DNA of 33,687 nt, taken from contig CAMDRP010000023.1 of NCBI GenBank assembly GCA_945906965.1, positions 1 through 33,687 of the forward strand, given 5' to 3'. The translations under genes and the position numbers were made by a program. This document shows positions 32,396 to 33,687 of the stretch, in pieces. Every line of letters begins with the position of its first letter. Position 1 is the first letter of the stretch. The stretch comes from Opitutus sp. GAS368. GTDB taxonomy: Bacteria > Verrucomicrobiota > Verrucomicrobiia > Opitutales > Opitutaceae. The notes under the pieces were generated by a model. It saw only the letters and a list, made by a program, of their open reading frames with translations, was not told where the DNA came from and ran no database searches.

Positions 32396-33391
32396 ATGCC
32401 CGCCCCTACCCTTCGCCAAATCGCGGCGTTGGCCGGCGTGAGTCCGATGACCGTGTCCCGCGCAATCGTTGGCCGCGGCCGGATCGCCGAGACCACCCGT
32501 CAACGCATCGTACAACTAGCCCGCGAACACGGCTACACGCCCGATCCCGCGATCGCGAAACTCATGCACCATCTCCGCGGCCGGCGCGCCCAGCGCTTCC
32601 AGAGCCTGATTGTCGGGCTGTCCACGCGTCGGGCCGACGACCCGGAAGTCTATTTTCGCATGATCAGCCGTGGGGCCAAAACGCGTCTCGCCGAGCGCGG
32701 CTACAGTTACGAACCCATGCATATCCCATCCAACCCGGCGGATTGGGCCGGCCTCCAACGCACGCTCAAAAGCCGTGGTGTCGAGGGTGTTTTGATTTTA
32801 CCGCAAGCCGCGCCGATCGACCTCACGCCCGTGCTCGATTGGAGCCAGTTTTGCGTCGTCGCCGCCTCCGCCAGCGCGACGCTACCGGGGGCGCATCGCG
32901 TCACACCGCACCACTTTGCCAACATGCTTTTGTTGTGCCGCACGCTTAAGCAGCAAGGCCACCGCCGCATCGGTCTCGTGATCACATCGGATCACGATCG
33001 ACGCACCGAACACGGTTTCACCGCCGGCGTCACGTGGCACGGGCTCAACGAATCGGCGCATTTCGTGCCGCCTTACATCAGCCACCAAAATAACCCAGCC
33101 GAGCTGCGCGCCTGGTTCGCACGGGAAAAACCCGATGTGATCATCACGAGCCAACTGAGCACCGCGCGCGCCTGCGCCGCCGACCTCCGCTGCAAGCTCC
33201 GTGGCCCTGTGCGCTTCGTGTGCACCAGCCGCTTACCCACCCGCGCCGCGCAGATCGCCGGCATCGACGAACGCCCGGAACTCATCGGTGCGGCGGCGGC
33301 CGATCGACTCGCGAGCATGGTCGAGCGCCGTAAACCCACGCTCACGCAAGCCCCGCAATCCACCCTACTCACGGGTCGCTGGATGGATTAA
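32396..33391 (+). CDS. LacI-family transcriptional regulator
   Basis: This 331-residue protein has a classical LacI helix-turn-helix at the N terminus (TLRQIAALAGVSPMTVSRAIVGRGRIAETTRQRI, residues 5-38, recognition helix SPMTVSRAI). The hinge segment is atypical: YTPDPAIAKLMHHLRGRR (48-64) replaces the usual YxPNxxARxL. The C-terminal periplasmic-binding-like effector domain (about 70-330) includes GVEGVLILPQ, LKQQGHRRIGLVI and GIDERPELIGAAAADRLASMV. It probably represses or activates the receptor/oxidoreductase/phosphatase genes in response to a sugar-like ligand and its own gene through the palindrome 5 bp upstream. It is divergent from receptor 3. Confidence 0.93.
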   Translation: MPAPTLRQIAALAGVSPMTVSRAIVGRGRIAETTRQRIVQLAREHGYTPDPAIAKLMHHLRGRRAQRFQSLIVGLSTRRADDPEVYFRMISRGAKTRLAERGYSYEPMHIPSNPADWAGLQRTLKSRGVEGVLILPQAAPIDLTPVLDWSQFCVVAASASATLPGAHRVTPHHFANMLLLCRTLKQQGHRRIGLVITSDHDRRTEHGFTAGVTWHGLNESAHFVPPYISHQNNPAELRAWFAREKPDVIITSQLSTARACAADLRCKLRGPVRFVCTSRLPTRAAQIAGIDERPELIGAAAADRLASMVERRKPTLTQAPQSTLLTGRWMD

Positions 33392-33626
33392 TACAGCCGG
33401 CCTAAGCTAGACATCTAAAGCCATAAAGTTCTGCTCACGAGTCTGACTACACCAACCTGACTGACGGCCTCGAGCCAAACCTAAGACGCACACAGCCGCA
33501 TTTAGGCCTAGTCGAAACGGAAAAAAGTTTCCGGCGCTGGTTTTGCACACAAAGCCACTCGACACCCCTCGGAGCCGCTGCCTTTAACACGTGCCAACTC
33601 CCCGCCTTCACCCCCCAAGGCCCCTC
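33392..33626. other. Intergenic gap after the LacI-family gene
   Basis: I see no gene in these 235 bp. A small hairpin CGGAAA-AAAG-TTTCCG lies near 33519-33534 but has no T-run after it. The promoter of the gene starting at 33627 should lie here; none could be assigned with confidence. Confidence 0.5.
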
Positions 33627-33687
33627 ATGTCATCTGTCCAACAAGCACGATGGTTTTACGAGCACGTGCAACCCCACGAGCCAGCCT
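33627..33687 (+). CDS. Start of a gene, possibly an ECF-type RNA polymerase sigma factor (3' end outside window)
   Basis: An ATG at 33627 opens a frame that runs off the window after 20 residues, including ARWFYEHVQPHEPA. This resembles the first residues of ECF sigma factors of the Opitutaceae, which often read ARWF...VQPHEPALR before region 2. With so few residues this is a resemblance from memory, not a domain match. Such factors are frequently followed by FecR-like anti-sigma and TonB-dependent receptor genes, which would suit the neighbourhood. Confidence 0.45.
   Translation, partial: MSSVQQARWFYEHVQPHEPA

Noticed and set aside
1-33687. CRISPR arrays, tRNA or rRNA genes, insertion sequences
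   Set aside because: I looked for regularly spaced short repeats, cloverleaf-like intergenic segments and transposase ORFs and saw none; intergenic space is small throughout.

Overview
The window (33,687 bp, GC-rich apart from a small island near 1.0-1.8 kb) looks like chromosomal DNA of a member of the Verrucomicrobiota, most likely family Opitutaceae. The signs are: a PSCyt1/DUF1549/DUF1553 cytochrome-type protein paired with a Tat-exported DUF1501 protein; three very large TonB-dependent receptors (TBDRs) whose plug begins with the L(S/T)PFEV...DxGF...AGGRL...DTPVAYSV signature; Tat-exported heparinase II/III-family proteins; and an almost complete absence of Shine-Dalgarno sequences. The taxonomic call is inference from these families; no rRNA or marker gene is present.

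Layout. (1) 1-2,070: the C-terminal end of an unrecognised gene, a secreted DUF2911 protein, then an AT-richer island holding a BrnT-type toxin gene broken by an in-frame TGA with an intact partner antitoxin gene. The island lies between two ~130-bp direct repeats (815-943 and 1670-1799, about 88% identical by hand alignment), each starting with a hairpin. (2) 2,070-3,311: pepT, on the + strand. (3) 17,126 down to 3,360: a compact run of eight minus-strand genes: ROK sugar kinase, two tandem heparinase II/III-family paralogs, a sodium:solute symporter, a cysteine-hydrolase-like protein (ATGA overlap with the symporter), a DegT-family aminotransferase, the PSCyt/PSD1 protein and the DUF1501 protein. 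Gaps are 119 bp after ROK and -4 to +18 bp thereafter. (4) 17,230-18,852: a lipoprotein peptide-binding (OppA-type) protein, divergent from ROK, with no permease or ATPase genes beside it. (5) 32,223 down to 18,904: a second minus-strand run: TBDR, TBDR, FAD-dependent oxidoreductase, PhoD-like phosphatase, TBDR. (6) 32,396-33,391: a LacI-family regulator divergent from this run, with two palindromes in the shared intergenic region, one a very good LacI-type operator. (7) The right edge starts a gene resembling an Opitutaceae ECF sigma factor.

How the genes may work together (inference). The window reads as a nutrient-scavenging locus: outer-membrane uptake by the TBDRs under LacI control, periplasmic processing by Tat-exported enzymes (heparinase-like lyases, FAD oxidoreductase, DUF1501 and PSCyt proteins) and a phosphatase, inner-membrane uptake by the Na+ symporter, and phosphorylation by the ROK kinase. 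No glycoside hydrolase or sulfatase is visible, so lyase-type cleavage of an acidic glycan or glycoconjugate is the most natural guess; the substrate cannot be read from sequence. The most unusual items are the repeat-flanked broken toxin with intact antitoxin, the eight-gene lyase/aminotransferase/cytochrome cluster, and several enzymes with substituted signature residues (cysteine hydrolase, ROK kinase).
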